Source of the DNA: Reinekea thalattae
GTDB lineage: Bacteria > Pseudomonadota > Gammaproteobacteria > Pseudomonadales > Natronospirillaceae
Direction: 5' to 3'
Assembly (NCBI RefSeq): GCF_008041945.1
Contig: NZ_VKAD01000001.1
Span: 868,001 to 932,000, forward strand
DNA: 64,000 bases
Shown: one piece after another, positions 38,786 through 49,455 of the stretch
Layout of the letters: each line of letters opens with the position of its first letter
Position numbering within the stretch: position 1 is the first letter of the stretch
Made by a program: the position numbers and the translations under genes
The notes under the pieces: model-generated
What the model saw: the letters and a program-made list of their open reading frames with translations, nothing else
Databases searched by the model: none
What the model was told of the DNA's origin: nothing

Positions 38786-40576
38786 ATGAACGCAACTCAA
38801 AACCCATTCAAACTGGGGCTTAAACCAAGCTGGCTTGCTGGTTCAATCGAAGGACTCCTCGGCCTTACACCCTTGGCGCGTGCCTATGATGCTCGCGCAG
38901 AGAACCTCAATGCTGAGCAATTTTTAGATCACACACTCAGCTCTCTGGATTGCTCTGTGATGCTCGAGGGGCAATCACTAAACAGTGTCATCCCAGAAAC
39001 TGGTCCGGTTATTGTGGTGGCAAACCATCCTTACGGCGGTATCGAAGGCGTTGCTTTATCGCGTGCGTTATTATCGGTTCGGCCTGACACCAAAGTCCTG
39101 ACTAACCAGATGCTGTCGTCCATCCCTGAACTGAGCGACATTTTTTTAGGCGTTGATGTTCTAGGGAAAAAAACAGCACATAAAAACACCGCCGGTGTAC
39201 GAGCGGCACAACAACATCTGCAAGATGGACATCTATTACTGCTGTTTCCTGCCGGTCAGGTTAGTGCTCGCACTTGGAAAAACAAACAGGTTTCGGATCG
39301 CGACTGGAATGCCATGGTCGGCCGCTTAGCCCTAAAGACTCAAGCCAGTTGCGTGCCTATCTTTATTGACGGACACAACCCCGAATACTTCCAACTGGCA
39401 GGCCTCATCCACAAGCGTTTACGCACCCTACTGTTACCACGTCAATTGAGTAACAAAAAAGGTAAGGTTTTACGCATGGTTGTTGGCAATGCCATTGATA
39501 AACGCGATTACGCGCAACTTAATTCGGCAAAAGCCATTACTCATCTGTTGCGCATGTCGACCTATTTATTAGCGCCAAACAAATCCAACAGCTACAAACC
39601 TGTGATCGAACAACTGGCAATCAAAACTCAATTCAATAGCCCAGTTATTGAACAGGAATTACAAACGCTGGCTGAATTTAAATTGCTCAGCAAAGGCAGT
39701 TTTGATGTTTACTGCGCGCCTTACGAAAAATTAAATCATACCTTCGATGCCATCAGCGAAGCGCGTGAACACACCTTTCGCGCAGCCGGGGAAGGCACTG
39801 GAAAAGATAAAGACACCGACCAATTTGACAGCCATTACGATCATTTATTTATTTGGGACAACGAACAAAAAAATATTGTTGGCGGTTATCGACTGGGTCA
39901 GGTAGATCGCATCATCGAACGCTTTGGCGTAAACGGTTTATACAGCCGAAGTCTGTACCGTTTTGATGAGCAACTACTTAACGAGGTGGATGGCGCGTTA
40001 GAAGTGGGCCGTTCATTTATTACCGAAGCCTACCAACGCCACCCTTCAGCACTGGATGCATTATGGCGAGGTATTGGTCACTACTTGGTAAAAAACCCAC
40101 AATACAAAACGCTTTTTGGCTGCGTCAGTATTTCTTCTTCTCATTCTAAAATGGCTCGCGCTTTTATTAGCGATGCCATGATGGAAAATTTTAAAGCCGA
40201 ACAGGTTTTTCTTGAACAGGTGAAACCAATCGTACCGCTAAAGGTCAAAGGAAAAGTCTGGACAGCAGCGATGCTGGCATCAATTAATGATATCAGTGTG
40301 TTTAATCGCTTAGTTGGCCAATGTGATCCGGGCAAAACCATTCCTGTGTTATTGCGTCATTACCTTGCACTGAACGGACGCTTTGTTGGGTTTTCCATTA
40401 ACCGTGGTTTTAATGATTCTCTCGATGGACTCATTATGGTCGATGTAACCAAGATGCCAGCTCGATATGTTAATCGTTACCTCAGTAAAGCTGGTGCTGT
40501 TGAATTTTTAAATTATTGGAACAAGCATGAACAATCTTTGCCAAGCGAACATCGAAGCACTCAACCAGCTGGTTGA
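38786..40576 (+). CDS. olsF: OlsF-like bifunctional acyltransferase (PlsC-type plus GNAT-type)
   Basis: The 596 residues combine two modules. The N-terminal half resembles lysophospholipid acyltransferases: IVVANHPYGGIEGVALSRALL (H81, E87; not a strict HX4D) and LLLFPAGQVSARTW. The C-terminal half (about 310-590) resembles the hemolysin/OlsB acyl-ACP-dependent GNAT family: REHTFRAAGEGTG, YDHLFIWDNEQKNIVGGYRLG, EVGRSFITEAYQRHPSALDALWRGIGHYL and FGCVSISSSHS. This order matches OlsF, which makes ornithine lipid from ornithine in one protein. The amino acid used here is not proven. The 3' end overlaps the next gene by 50 bp. Confidence 0.8.
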   Translation: MNATQNPFKLGLKPSWLAGSIEGLLGLTPLARAYDARAENLNAEQFLDHTLSSLDCSVMLEGQSLNSVIPETGPVIVVANHPYGGIEGVALSRALLSVRPDTKVLTNQMLSSIPELSDIFLGVDVLGKKTAHKNTAGVRAAQQHLQDGHLLLLFPAGQVSARTWKNKQVSDRDWNAMVGRLALKTQASCVPIFIDGHNPEYFQLAGLIHKRLRTLLLPRQLSNKKGKVLRMVVGNAIDKRDYAQLNSAKAITHLLRMSTYLLAPNKSNSYKPVIEQLAIKTQFNSPVIEQELQTLAEFKLLSKGSFDVYCAPYEKLNHTFDAISEAREHTFRAAGEGTGKDKDTDQFDSHYDHLFIWDNEQKNIVGGYRLGQVDRIIERFGVNGLYSRSLYRFDEQLLNEVDGALEVGRSFITEAYQRHPSALDALWRGIGHYLVKNPQYKTLFGCVSISSSHSKMARAFISDAMMENFKAEQVFLEQVKPIVPLKVKGKVWTAAMLASINDISVFNRLVGQCDPGKTIPVLLRHYLALNGRFVGFSINRGFNDSLDGLIMVDVTKMPARYVNRYLSKAGAVEFLNYWNKHEQSLPSEHRSTQPAG

Positions 40577-41033
40577 TCTAATCAATAAAAGCAAAACTAT
40601 TTATAAAACCAAAACCGATGCAACGGCGAGTATTGGTGAACACTGCCGTCACATTCTCGATCATTATCGGGCGGTACAAAAGGGCCTCGAGAATTGCTGT
40701 ATCGATTACAACTTACGGACTCGTAACAGCGCTGAGGAAACCCAGTTTGAAAGCGCTCTCGACAATATCGAGCAGATCAGCGCTTGGCTGAATAATCTAC
40801 AACAGTCCGACTATTCCGATGTTGCAGTTATTTCAGAAATTTGCCTTGATCAAGAACAGAGTGAAACACTGTCGTCTAATCTTGATCGGGAACTACTCTA
40901 CCTATTGAACCATTCGATTCACCATCTTGCTTACGCTTCATTGTCGGCAAGAAACTTAGGCATTGAGTTACCCAAACATATTGGTTTAGCTCCTGGAACC
41001 GCAACCTATTTACGTCACAAAGAGGCCAGTTAA
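40527..41033 (+). CDS. DinB-like four-helix metal-binding protein
   Basis: This 168-residue, mostly helical protein has the histidine pattern of the DinB/YfiT superfamily: GEHCRHILDHY (H39, H42, H46) and LLNHSIHHLAY (H129, H132, H133). The fold binds a divalent metal; some members are thiol transferases or hydrolases, most are uncharacterised. It overlaps the olsF-like gene by 50 bp in another frame and ends 1 bp before the YHS gene, so the three are probably one operon. A later start would remove the overlap but also N-terminal helix residues. Confidence 0.75.
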   Translation: MNNLCQANIEALNQLVDLINKSKTIYKTKTDATASIGEHCRHILDHYRAVQKGLENCCIDYNLRTRNSAEETQFESALDNIEQISAWLNNLQQSDYSDVAVISEICLDQEQSETLSSNLDRELLYLLNHSIHHLAYASLSARNLGIELPKHIGLAPGTATYLRHKEAS

Positions 41034-41034
41034 T

Positions 41035-41484
41035 ATGATTATTCGCAAAACCTTGCTGTTAGCTTCAACATTATTTGCCTGCGCAACACGCGTTTTCGCA
41101 GTCGAGCCTATTTTTACCCCTTGGAACAGCGACCTTGCTATTCGCGGTTACGACACCGTGGCTTACTTTACACAGAACAGCGCTGTCGAAGGACTAAGCG
41201 ATTTTGAATACCAGTGGCAAGGTGCTACTTGGCGCTTCAGCAATGAAGATCACCTGAAACTGTTTGCTGAAAATCCAGAGAAGTATGCGCCACAATACGG
41301 TGGTTATTGCGCCTATGCGGTAGCAAAGAACTCGACAGCCAGTATCGATCCAAGCCAATTTTCTATCATCGATGGCAAGCTTTACCTCAACTACAACGCT
41401 AAAATTCAACAGCGCTGGCAAGAAGATATTGCCGGCTTTATTGATCAAGCCGATAAAAACTGGCCAGGTCTTCTAAAAAAATAA
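41035..41484 (+). CDS. Exported YHS-domain protein
   Basis: The 149-residue protein begins with a signal peptide (to about VFA-VEP) and has a YHS-like domain: RGYDTVAYFTQNSAVEGLSDFEYQWQGATWRFSNEDHLKLFAENPEKYAPQYGGYCAYAVA. The domain may bind metal in some relatives. Secreted YHS proteins with GYDPVAYF motifs are common in marine Proteobacteria but have no set function. It is last in the olsF-dinB-YHS run and followed by a terminator. Confidence 0.82.
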   Translation: MIIRKTLLLASTLFACATRVFAVEPIFTPWNSDLAIRGYDTVAYFTQNSAVEGLSDFEYQWQGATWRFSNEDHLKLFAENPEKYAPQYGGYCAYAVAKNSTASIDPSQFSIIDGKLYLNYNAKIQQRWQEDIAGFIDQADKNWPGLLKK

Positions 41485-41583
41485 GCTCTTCAAAAGAAGT
41501 GCTTTAGCTAAGTAACCTTTTTAATTTTTTAATAAACAAAATTTAAAATAATAAGAGCCATATAAAACGAATCGTCAGAATAC

Positions 41584-41610
41584 AAAAAGCCAGCAATTGC
41601 TGGCTTTTTT
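41584..41610 (+). terminator. Bidirectional terminator between the YHS gene and nfuA
   Basis: A perfect 16-bp inverted repeat GCCAGCAATTGCTGGC (effectively a stem with a tight loop) is flanked by five A and six T, serving both convergent genes. Confidence 0.9.
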
Positions 41611-41647
41611 AATTAGGCTAAACATTTATTAAACTGCTTTTTTACCG

Positions 41648-42238
41648 CTATTGATAGTAAGCGTTATCCGTTACCGTGTGATCGGTTGCATCACGCACAC
41701 CTGTCAGCTGCGGTAAGCGTTCAAGCAAGGTTTTTTCAACGCCATCTTTTAACGTTAGGCTGACGGCAGAACAACCTTGGCAACCACCACCAAAGCGTAA
41801 GATGGCCACACCCTGTTCGGTAATTTCTTCTAGGGTGACATCACCACCATGCGAGGCCAAACCTGGGTTGATTTCAGTGAATAGGATGTAGTTCACCTGA
41901 TCTTCAAGCGGGCTATCTTTATTGACCTTCGGCATTTTCGCATTCGGCGCCTTAATGGTGAGCTGGCCACCCATACGGTCTTGTGCGTAGTCAACTTCGG
42001 CTTCGTCGAGATAAGGCTGACTGATTTTTTCTAGGTAGACACGAATATGCTCTAACTCCAACAGCACATCGTCGTCTTTCTCTTCGCCTGGCCGACTGTA
42101 GGCTAAACAGGTTTCCGCGTACTTGGTACCCGGCTGAGTCACAAACATACGCACTGCCATACCGTCGGTACTTTGCTTCGCCAAAAGCTCTGCAAGGTAT
42201 TTTTGTGCTGACTCAGTAATCGTTAATTCTATATCCAT
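41648..42238 (-). CDS. nfuA: Fe-S cluster carrier NfuA
   Basis: NfuA carries 4Fe-4S clusters to target enzymes under iron or oxidative stress. The 196 residues comprise a degenerate A-type N-terminal domain (about 1-100, lacking its cysteines) and a C-terminal Nfu domain with the cluster motif [11 protein letters not shown] (C153, C156). Length matches E. coli NfuA. It is divergent from metH, with 259 bp between them. Confidence 0.96.
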   Translation of the reverse strand: MDIELTITESAQKYLAELLAKQSTDGMAVRMFVTQPGTKYAETCLAYSRPGEEKDDDVLLELEHIRVYLEKISQPYLDEAEVDYAQDRMGGQLTIKAPNAKMPKVNKDSPLEDQVNYILFTEINPGLASHGGDVTLEEITEQGVAILRFGGGCQGCSAVSLTLKDGVEKTLLERLPQLTGVRDATDHTVTDNAYYQ

Positions 42239-42409
42239 GCTCAGTCCTAAATTTTTCTTAATTTTAAAGTGCCCTCAGTTTTTAAAGTGCACTTTGTTTA
42301 TAACGGCTAGTTTAACGTATTTTTCTTGCAGACTAAATAACCAACTAAATCACTCAAGTATAAAGAAGCCTCTTCATCATCCGCTTTTTGTAGGAGTCGA
42401 ACAAATTCT

Positions 42410-42442
42410 ATATCAAAATTATTTGATATAGCTTGATATATT
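42410..42442 (+). promoter_or_regulatory. Large palindrome upstream of metH, candidate operator
   Basis: CTATATCAAA (42410-42419) and TTTGATATAG (42424-42433) form perfect 10-bp arms around ATTA. A third half site TTGATATA follows at 42435-42442. It lies 56 to 88 bp before the metH start, a usual operator position. ArsR-family regulators of the methionine cycle such as SahR use AT-rich palindromes of this kind, but I cannot confirm that the motif matches. Confidence 0.6.
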
Positions 42443-42497
42443 GCTCATTTTAGGCTTTCATTGCAGCTTACGGCATTTGCATAAAACAGAGACGGTT

Positions 42498-45400
42498 ATG
42501 ACAACAAGAACGCATCGCATCCAACAACTCCACGCAGCTATAAAGGATCGAATCCTGATATTAGATGGCGCGATGGGCTCGCTCATCCAAAGTTATCAAC
42601 TCGAAGAGCAGGACTATCGTGGCGATCGCTTTGCCGATTGGAACAGCGATATCAAAGGCAATAACGACCTCTTATCGATTACCCAGCCCGAGATCATCAA
42701 AACCATCCACAAAGCCTATTTGGATGCTGGCGCCGACATCATCGAAACCAACACCTTTAACTCGACTGAAGTCTCTCAAGCCGACTACAACATGCAAGAG
42801 CTGGCATTTGAGCTCAATAAACAAGGTGCTGCCATTGCACGCCAAGTGTGCGATGAAAAAAGCCTAGAAACCCCCGATAAGCCGCGCTGGGTCGCCGGTG
42901 TGTTGGGGCCAACCAGCAAAACCCTGTCGTTATCTCCTGATGTGAATAACCCTGGTTATCGAGCAATCGATTTTGATAGCCTCGCCAGTGATTATAAAAA
43001 AGCCACGCTGGGCCTCATTGAAGGCGGTGCGGACATCATCTTGATCGAAACCATCTTCGATACACTCAATGCCAAAGCCGCAATCTTTGCCACTCAAGAG
43101 GCGTTCGAAGAAGCAGGCATTGAATTACCTATTATGATCTCCGGCACCATTACCGACGCTTCTGGCCGCACACTATCTGGCCAGACAACGGAAGCCTTCT
43201 ACCACTCTGTACGCCATGCCAAACCTCTTTCCATTGGCTTAAACTGTGCTTTAGGAGCCAGCGAATTACGCCAATACGTTGAAACACTGTCCAACATTGC
43301 CGACTGCTCGGTTTCTGCACACCCGAATGCGGGCCTACCTAATGAGTTTGGCGAATACGATGAGTCACCTGAAGAAATGACCGAAGTGGTAACCGAGTTT
43401 GCCCAGTCCGGTTTTTTAAACATCATCGGTGGCTGTTGCGGTACCACGCCTAAACACATCGAGCTGATTACTCAGTCGATGGCACAACAAAAGCCGCGTA
43501 AAGCACCAAGCATTAAACCACTCATGCGACTTTCTGGCTTAGAGCCGTTTACTGTTACTGATGAGCTGAACTTTATAAACATCGGCGAGCGCACTAACGT
43601 TACCGGCTCGGCAAAATTTAAGCGTCTTATCAAAGAAGAGCTCTATGATGAAGCGCTGGCCGTGGCTCAAGAGCAGATCGAAAACGGTGCTCAGATTATC
43701 GACATCAATATGGATGAAGGCATGCTCGACTCCGAAGCTGCGATGACGATTTTCATGAACCTTATCGCTTCTGAGCCCGATATCGCCCGCGTCCCTATCA
43801 TGGTCGACTCATCCAAGTGGAACGTCATTGAAGCGGGCCTCAAATGCGCTCAAGGCAAATGCATTGTGAACTCAATCTCGCTAAAGGAAGGCGAAGCTAA
43901 CTTTTTACAGCAAGCAAAACTGTGCCAACGCTACGGCGCTGCCGTCGTAGTCATGGCATTTGACGAAACTGGCCAAGCCGATACCCGCGAGCGTAAACAA
44001 GAAATCTGTAAGCGCAGTTACGATCTCTTAGTTGCAAACGGTTTTCCACCTGAAGATATTATTTTTGACCCCAATATTTTTGCGGTAGCAACAGGTATTG
44101 AAGAGCACAACCGTTACGCAGTCGACTTTATCGAAGCCACCGAGTACATCCGCAAGGAGCTTCCCTATGCCAGTGTCAGCGGCGGTGTTTCTAACGTCTC
44201 GTTCTCGTTCCGTGGTAATAACCCAGTACGTGAAGCGATCCACTCGGTATTCCTCTACCATGCCGGTCGAGTCGGACTCAACATGGGCATTGTCAATGCC
44301 GGTCAATTAGTCATCTACGACGACATTCCCGACGAATTACGCGAACGGGTTGAAGATGTCATTCTCAATCGTCGCGACGATGCCACCGACCGTTTATTGG
44401 AAATCGCCGACAACTATCGCGGCGATGGTACTGTTGCAGCGAAAGAAAGTTCGGAATGGCGTGAATTCCCAGTGGTCGAACGCATTGCCTACTCGCTGGT
44501 CAAGGGCATCACTAGCCATATTATTGAAGACACCGAAGAAGCACGCCTGCAAGTCAACCGCCCTATTGAAGTTATCGAAGGGCCGTTAATGGACGGCATG
44601 AATCAGGTCGGTGATCTGTTCGGTGCTGGCAAGATGTTTTTGCCTCAGGTGGTGAAGTCCGCTCGTGTTATGAAACAAGCAGTCGCACATCTGATTCCAT
44701 ATATTGAAGCCGAAAAAACAGAAACCACGCGAGCCAAAGGCAAAATATTAATGGCCACGGTTAAAGGCGATGTTCACGACATTGGTAAAAATATCGTTGG
44801 CGTTGTACTTGCCTGTAACAATTACGAAGTGGTCGACTTAGGCGTCATGGTACCGGCTGACAAAATACTCAAGACCGCGATCGAAGAAAAAGTCGACGTT
44901 ATTGGTTTGTCTGGTTTGATTACACCCAGCCTCGATGAAATGGTGCACGTTGCACGTGAAATGCAACGACTCGATTATCAATTGCCATTACTGATTGGTG
45001 GTGCAACAACGTCTAAAGCCCACACCGCAGTTAAAATTGAACCGCAGTACAAAAATGACGCCACTATTTACGTCACCGATGCATCGCGTGCTGTGTCTGT
45101 TGTGCAGTCGCTATTAAGCGACGAACGCAAAGCCGACTTTGTTGCTGAACGCCGTAATGAATATGAAAAAGTCCGAGAGCGTAATAAAAACCGTAAATCC
45201 AAAGCGCTGTTCAATTATCAAGACGCGATTGCCAACGCACCTCAACTTGACTGGCAACATTACACGCCACCTAAACCACAATTTACTGGCACGCGTGTTT
45301 TTGAACAATACGATGTTTCAGAGCTGGTCGACTACATTGATTGGACGCCATTTTTCATAACCTGGGAACTGCACGGCAAATACCCGAAAATTTTAAACGA

Positions 45401-46181
45401 TGACAAGGTCGGTGAAACCGCAACCAGTCTGTTTAACGATGCTCAGGTGATGTTAAAACAAATCATCGATGAAAAATGGTTAACGCCAAAAGCCGTCATT
45501 GGTTTTTGGCCGGCGCAGCGCAGTGCAGCAGATACCATTCAGGTGACTAACGGTGATCAAGCCGTTAACTTAGAACAGTTACGCCAGCAAAGTATTAAAC
45601 CCAACCAGCAGCCGAATTTGTCGCTCGCCGATTACATCGCACCAACGGGCACACAAGAAGATTACCTCGGTGGCTTTGTCGTCACCGCCGGTCACGGCGT
45701 TGACGAGCGAGCGGCGCAATATGAAGCCAATGGTGACGACTATAACGCCATTCTATTGAAATCACTTGCTGACCGACTCGCAGAAGCCTTTGCCGAACGT
45801 ATGCACGAACGTGTGCGTAAAGAGTTTTGGGCTTATGACAGTAACGAAAGCCTAAGCAACGAGCAGCTCATTAAAGAAAGCTATCGCGGCATTCGCCCTG
45901 CTCCTGGTTATCCTGCTTGCCCTGATCATACCGAAAAAGACAAGCTGTTCGATCTGTTGCAGGCTACTGAAAACACCGATGTACACCTTACCGACGCCTA
46001 CGCGATGACGCCGACGGCCAGTGTTTCAGGTTGGTATCTGAGCCACCCTGAAGCTCGCTACTTTGGTATTGGTAAGATCAGCAAAGATCAGGTTGAGGAT
46101 TATGCCGAACGCAAGGGAATGTCTCTAACAGAAACTGAACGCTGGCTTAGCCCAGTGCTGGCGTACGAGCCCTCTGCATAG
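42498..46181 (+). CDS. metH: Cobalamin-dependent methionine synthase MetH
   Basis: MetH transfers the methyl group of methyltetrahydrofolate to homocysteine via cobalamin. From ATG 42498 it has 1227 residues, the same length as the E. coli protein. Domains in order: homocysteine-binding with zinc cysteines in NCALGAS and GGCCGTTP, pterin-binding ([16 protein letters not shown]), cobalamin-binding with the axial His in [13 protein letters not shown], and the AdoMet activation domain with [15 protein letters not shown]. The frame extends upstream to 42441, but GAGACGG just before 42498 and homologue starts favour the shorter form. The cell therefore needs B12 for this enzyme. Confidence 0.98.
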   Translation: MTTRTHRIQQLHAAIKDRILILDGAMGSLIQSYQLEEQDYRGDRFADWNSDIKGNNDLLSITQPEIIKTIHKAYLDAGADIIETNTFNSTEVSQADYNMQELAFELNKQGAAIARQVCDEKSLETPDKPRWVAGVLGPTSKTLSLSPDVNNPGYRAIDFDSLASDYKKATLGLIEGGADIILIETIFDTLNAKAAIFATQEAFEEAGIELPIMISGTITDASGRTLSGQTTEAFYHSVRHAKPLSIGLNCALGASELRQYVETLSNIADCSVSAHPNAGLPNEFGEYDESPEEMTEVVTEFAQSGFLNIIGGCCGTTPKHIELITQSMAQQKPRKAPSIKPLMRLSGLEPFTVTDELNFINIGERTNVTGSAKFKRLIKEELYDEALAVAQEQIENGAQIIDINMDEGMLDSEAAMTIFMNLIASEPDIARVPIMVDSSKWNVIEAGLKCAQGKCIVNSISLKEGEANFLQQAKLCQRYGAAVVVMAFDETGQADTRERKQEICKRSYDLLVANGFPPEDIIFDPNIFAVATGIEEHNRYAVDFIEATEYIRKELPYASVSGGVSNVSFSFRGNNPVREAIHSVFLYHAGRVGLNMGIVNAGQLVIYDDIPDELRERVEDVILNRRDDATDRLLEIADNYRGDGTVAAKESSEWREFPVVERIAYSLVKGITSHIIEDTEEARLQVNRPIEVIEGPLMDGMNQVGDLFGAGKMFLPQVVKSARVMKQAVAHLIPYIEAEKTETTRAKGKILMATVKGDVHDIGKNIVGVVLACNNYEVVDLGVMVPADKILKTAIEEKVDVIGLSGLITPSLDEMVHVAREMQRLDYQLPLLIGGATTSKAHTAVKIEPQYKNDATIYVTDASRAVSVVQSLLSDERKADFVAERRNEYEKVRERNKNRKSKALFNYQDAIANAPQLDWQHYTPPKPQFTGTRVFEQYDVSELVDYIDWTPFFITWELHGKYPKILNDDKVGETATSLFNDAQVMLKQIIDEKWLTPKAVIGFWPAQRSAADTIQVTNGDQAVNLEQLRQQSIKPNQQPNLSLADYIAPTGTQEDYLGGFVVTAGHGVDERAAQYEANGDDYNAILLKSLADRLAEAFAERMHERVRKEFWAYDSNESLSNEQLIKESYRGIRPAPGYPACPDHTEKDKLFDLLQATENTDVHLTDAYAMTPTASVSGWYLSHPEARYFGIGKISKDQVEDYAERKGMSLTETERWLSPVLAYEPSA

Positions 46182-46214
46182 AATATTCAGATAACAATAT
46201 CAATCTATCTGAAA

Positions 46215-46248
46215 TAAAAAACGGCTGCCTCATGCAGCCGTTTTTTTA
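46215..46248 (+). terminator. Bidirectional terminator between metH and mtgA
   Basis: ACGGCTGC (46221-46228) pairs with GCAGCCGT (46234-46241), loop of five, with A-run before and seven T from 46241. It serves both convergent genes. Confidence 0.9.
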
Positions 46249-46290
46249 TTCTACGTTAATAATTCAATAGATTGATCTATCAATTCGCGA

Positions 46291-47151
46291 TTAAAAATAT
46301 TGCCAATTGAGATAACGACGGTACTGACTTGGACTGATGTATTCTTTATACAGCATGTCAGACAACACTCGCTTCAACTTGCGCTGATGTCGCGGCACCA
46401 GGTTTTGATTCTGAAAAATACTGTAATGATACTTTCTTGGCGACGGCAGCATTAAAGCTAAAAAAGCCCCTTCTGCTGCGTTAATCTGGCCCACCGGCTT
46501 AGAGAAATAATATTTTGCGGCATGCGACACGCCATAGATATCTGGCCCAAACTCAGCAACATTTAAATATAACTCTAATATTTCATTTTTCGTCAATTGC
46601 GCTTCTAGCTCTCGGGTTACAAAGAACTCAATAAGCTTACGATGCAGTGATTTTGTACTGGAACGAATAAATACATTTTTTGCAACCTGTTGACTGATGG
46701 TGGAACCACCAAAGCTAAGTTGCCGACGTTTAATATTTTCACCAATGGCAGTAATTAGGGCGTCCCAATTAATGCCCTGATGTTCAAAGAACAAGCCATC
46801 TTCACTCATCACCACTGCGTATAGTAAATCACGATTCACATCGGCCAAGCGAACCCAATGATATTCTGCTCGCTTAGATCGGCTGTCTATTTTTTCCAAA
46901 ACGCTGTTCACGCCTAGTTCTCTGAGTTGCTGAAACTCAACGTTTTTTAAATCCGGAACCTGATTGAAAATAAAATAAAAATAAACCGCTATCATTGATA
47001 CTAATAACCAGACAAAAGATCCAGTTATGATGAGAATCATTTTCAAATAAGACAGCGGGCGTTTTATAAACATTGAGGTGAAACGAGACAAAAACTGTTG
47101 TGATCGTTCTTTGAGCGGAGCTTTGGTCTTCCCAGACTGATTGGAGATCAT
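46291..47151 (-). CDS. mtgA: Monofunctional peptidoglycan glycosyltransferase MtgA
   Basis: MtgA polymerises lipid II into glycan strands at the inner membrane. The 286 residues have one membrane helix (about 37-62) and a GT51 domain with the catalytic-glutamate motif MSEDGLFFEHQGINWDA, then GGSTISQQVAKNVFI, LEAQLTKNEILELYLNVAEFG and AEGAFLALMLPSPRKY. No transpeptidase domain follows. A cytoplasmic N-terminal tail of about 35 basic residues is somewhat long for the family; a later in-frame Met at residue 27 is an alternative. Confidence 0.94.
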   Translation of the reverse strand: MISNQSGKTKAPLKERSQQFLSRFTSMFIKRPLSYLKMILIITGSFVWLLVSMIAVYFYFIFNQVPDLKNVEFQQLRELGVNSVLEKIDSRSKRAEYHWVRLADVNRDLLYAVVMSEDGLFFEHQGINWDALITAIGENIKRRQLSFGGSTISQQVAKNVFIRSSTKSLHRKLIEFFVTRELEAQLTKNEILELYLNVAEFGPDIYGVSHAAKYYFSKPVGQINAAEGAFLALMLPSPRKYHYSIFQNQNLVPRHQRKLKRVLSDMLYKEYISPSQYRRYLNWQYF

Positions 47152-47477
47152 TACACATACCTACTCAGATTAAGCCAAAGACTCACCAACATAATTTTAA
47201 TATTGGCAAGCTAACATGACCTTTTTAATTAAAATATTGTCTTTTTACAACAAATGGCCTCTTTTCTGAAATTTAACATAAAGTATTCAGTTGCCCTGCC
47301 GTTACTTATTTTGATTTTTTAAGGTTTTAACCTAGCATTTTTAGGTATACCTAAAGCTTCATCAAAAAGACGTTAAAGACTAACGCTTGCTATTGGTCAA
47401 TTATGAGTTCTATCTCACATACGCTCATTGAGAAAGACTTTAGGCTATACATAAAGGATCCAAAGGACCTAAGAATT
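47152..47477 (+). other. Divergent region between mtgA and the second chemoreceptor
   Basis: About 325 bp, very AT-rich, with no supported gene. It holds two palindromes at 47322-47355 described separately. The chemoreceptor frame itself runs back to ATG 47403 but the segment 47403-47477 looks like leader. Confidence 0.5.
47322..47355 (+). promoter_or_regulatory. Twin palindromes upstream of the second chemoreceptor
   Basis: AGGTTTTAACCT (47322-47333) and TTTAGGTATACCTAAA (47340-47355, a perfect 16-bp palindrome) share AGGT/ACCT-like ends, and their centres are 20 bp apart, two helical turns. This looks like a pair of sites for one dimeric regulator. Confidence 0.5.
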
Positions 47478-49352
47478 ATGAAACAATTTAAACTTCAAGT
47501 ATTTTCAGCCCTAGGCTGTATCGTAGCGGTAATCATTTTGATTATTGCTCTACTCGACTTCTTGTCGTTCCGATCTGAAAGCCGTGATCTCAACAAGCAG
47601 ATTCTGATTGAACGAAACCTTGCTCTAGAAGCAGAAATGACTGAAAAGTTTAACAGCTATGTCGACGTTTTTGCATCGATGGAGATGGGCGGTCACGATG
47701 TTAATGAAGAACATCTAAATGAGCAAAATGTTGCGACGATGTCATCGGTTTATGAAATTTTAAAAAATCGAAGCAATGGTGTTTACCTGTTTGACACCTC
47801 CGGTTCAGCCTATCGCCGCTCTGGTGAAAAGATGTCGGCCAACTATAAAGGTCGCAGTTACTACAACGCGATTTTTGAAGACGGCAAACAATTTTACGTT
47901 GGCTCACCGTACACAAACAAGAGTAACAACAAAGTCTCTTTTGCTATGGCGTATAAGTTAAAAGCTGATACCGCTCTAATGATAACGGTGCATCTAGATA
48001 TCTTCATCAATCATCTTGCAGAAAGAAAAAATCTCTTTATGTATACCGACAATGGCACCATTGTAGTGGCGCCGAATGAAGAGCTAATTGGTCAAAAGAT
48101 TTTCGAAGCTATTCCTGAATTCGAAGAATTTAGCGAAGAGTCACCAGAAATGACTTACGTTGATCGCTCTGGTGGTAAGAAGGTTGAGTACACTGCTTTT
48201 TGGGGTCAAATGGACATCAACGGCTGGGGCTATGTCAGCTTGGCTGAAAACGATGTTATTTTCAAAAGCGCCAACCAGCAGCTAATTACGTCTCTATCAA
48301 TTGGCCTTATCTCATTCATCATTGCCATTGTCATCCTACACTTTGTACTAGAAAAACTGGTATTACGACCAATCGGTGGTGCACCGCAACACATCGCCTC
48401 ACTGATGGAAAAAATGGCCTCTGGCGATTTAAAATTGAACCTTCGTGCCACAGCAAAAGATACTGGTATTTATCGTTCACTGATCGAGTTGTCATCTCAG
48501 CTGCATGAACTGATTGGTAAGTCGACAGCGGTTTCAGACAGTGTTTCATCTTCGTCACAAGAACTTAACGTCGTGATGAGCGAAACGCTAACCAACATGG
48601 AACACGAAAAACTGCAGGTCGAGCAAATTTCAACAGCAATTTACGAGCTTTCCAGTACCTCACAAGAAGTTAGTGATAAAGCGGTCAATGCTGAAGAAGA
48701 AACCAAGCTTAGCCAAACAACCATTGCAGACGGTAAAGAGACGCTTGAGAAAAACATGGCGTTGGCAAAAGACATCAACCACTCTGTTACAGAAACAGCA
48801 ACCATTGTTGATGAGCTACGCAAATTCTCAATCGAGATCGGCACTGTAACTGAAGTTATTAACGGTATTTCAGAGCAAACCAACCTACTGGCACTGAACG
48901 CCGCTATTGAAGCAGCACGAGCCGGTGAAGCAGGTCGAGGCTTTGCGGTTGTTGCTGACGAAGTACGTGCTTTAGCATCGAAAACCCAGCAATCGACTGT
49001 CAGCATTCAAGACATCATTCAGAAGCTGCAAGAGAAGTCTGAAACGGCAAGCAGCAACATGACTCAAAATGTTGAACTGATCGAAAGCTCGGTAGAACTG
49101 ACCGAACAGGTGAGAGAAGCGTTCGAAGAAGTCTCGCTAGCGATTAACAAAATTTCTGAAATTAATGCCATGGTTGCCACCGCATCGGTTGAGCAAACCG
49201 GTGTTACCGAAGAAATTTCGCAAAATACCACCAAAGCATCCGACTTGGTTCAGCAGAACGTATCTGCAATCAATCAGGCGCTACAGGCATCTACCGAACT
49301 GGCAAAACATGCTCAGGCTCAAAAAGACGCCCTAGACTACTTCAAAGTCTAA
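47478..49352 (+). CDS. Methyl-accepting chemotaxis protein with Cache-type sensor domain
   Basis: From ATG 47478 (AAAGGA about 10 bases upstream) the protein has 624 residues: membrane helix at about 9-29, a periplasmic region of about 240 residues with the Cache features [55 protein letters not shown] and IDINGWGYV-type end ([13 protein letters not shown]), a second helix at about 270-290, HAMP, and the signalling tip [38 protein letters not shown]. Cache domains bind small molecules such as amino acids or organic acids. No pentapeptide tether at the C-terminus. Single gene with its own terminator. Confidence 0.93.
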   Translation: MKQFKLQVFSALGCIVAVIILIIALLDFLSFRSESRDLNKQILIERNLALEAEMTEKFNSYVDVFASMEMGGHDVNEEHLNEQNVATMSSVYEILKNRSNGVYLFDTSGSAYRRSGEKMSANYKGRSYYNAIFEDGKQFYVGSPYTNKSNNKVSFAMAYKLKADTALMITVHLDIFINHLAERKNLFMYTDNGTIVVAPNEELIGQKIFEAIPEFEEFSEESPEMTYVDRSGGKKVEYTAFWGQMDINGWGYVSLAENDVIFKSANQQLITSLSIGLISFIIAIVILHFVLEKLVLRPIGGAPQHIASLMEKMASGDLKLNLRATAKDTGIYRSLIELSSQLHELIGKSTAVSDSVSSSSQELNVVMSETLTNMEHEKLQVEQISTAIYELSSTSQEVSDKAVNAEEETKLSQTTIADGKETLEKNMALAKDINHSVTETATIVDELRKFSIEIGTVTEVINGISEQTNLLALNAAIEAARAGEAGRGFAVVADEVRALASKTQQSTVSIQDIIQKLQEKSETASSNMTQNVELIESSVELTEQVREAFEEVSLAINKISEINAMVATASVEQTGVTEEISQNTTKASDLVQQNVSAINQALQASTELAKHAQAQKDALDYFKV

Positions 49353-49370
49353 TCAACCGGTTAGAACCAA

Positions 49371-49400
49371 AAAAAAGCGAGTCTCGGCTCGCTTTTTTTA
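49371..49400 (+). terminator. Bidirectional terminator between the chemoreceptor and tyrR
   Basis: AAGCGAG (49375-49381) pairs with CTCGCTT (49388-49394) around TCTCGG, with A and T runs on both sides. Confidence 0.9.
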
Positions 49401-49455
49401 TGCTTAACTTTTTACGAATAAACGGTTTAATTGCCTACGAATAACAGGATTCGCA

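Noticed and set aside
42237-42431. 64-codon plus-strand frame before metH
   Set aside because: It begins inside the nfuA start and ends within the metH palindrome; composition is that of AT-rich intergenic DNA.
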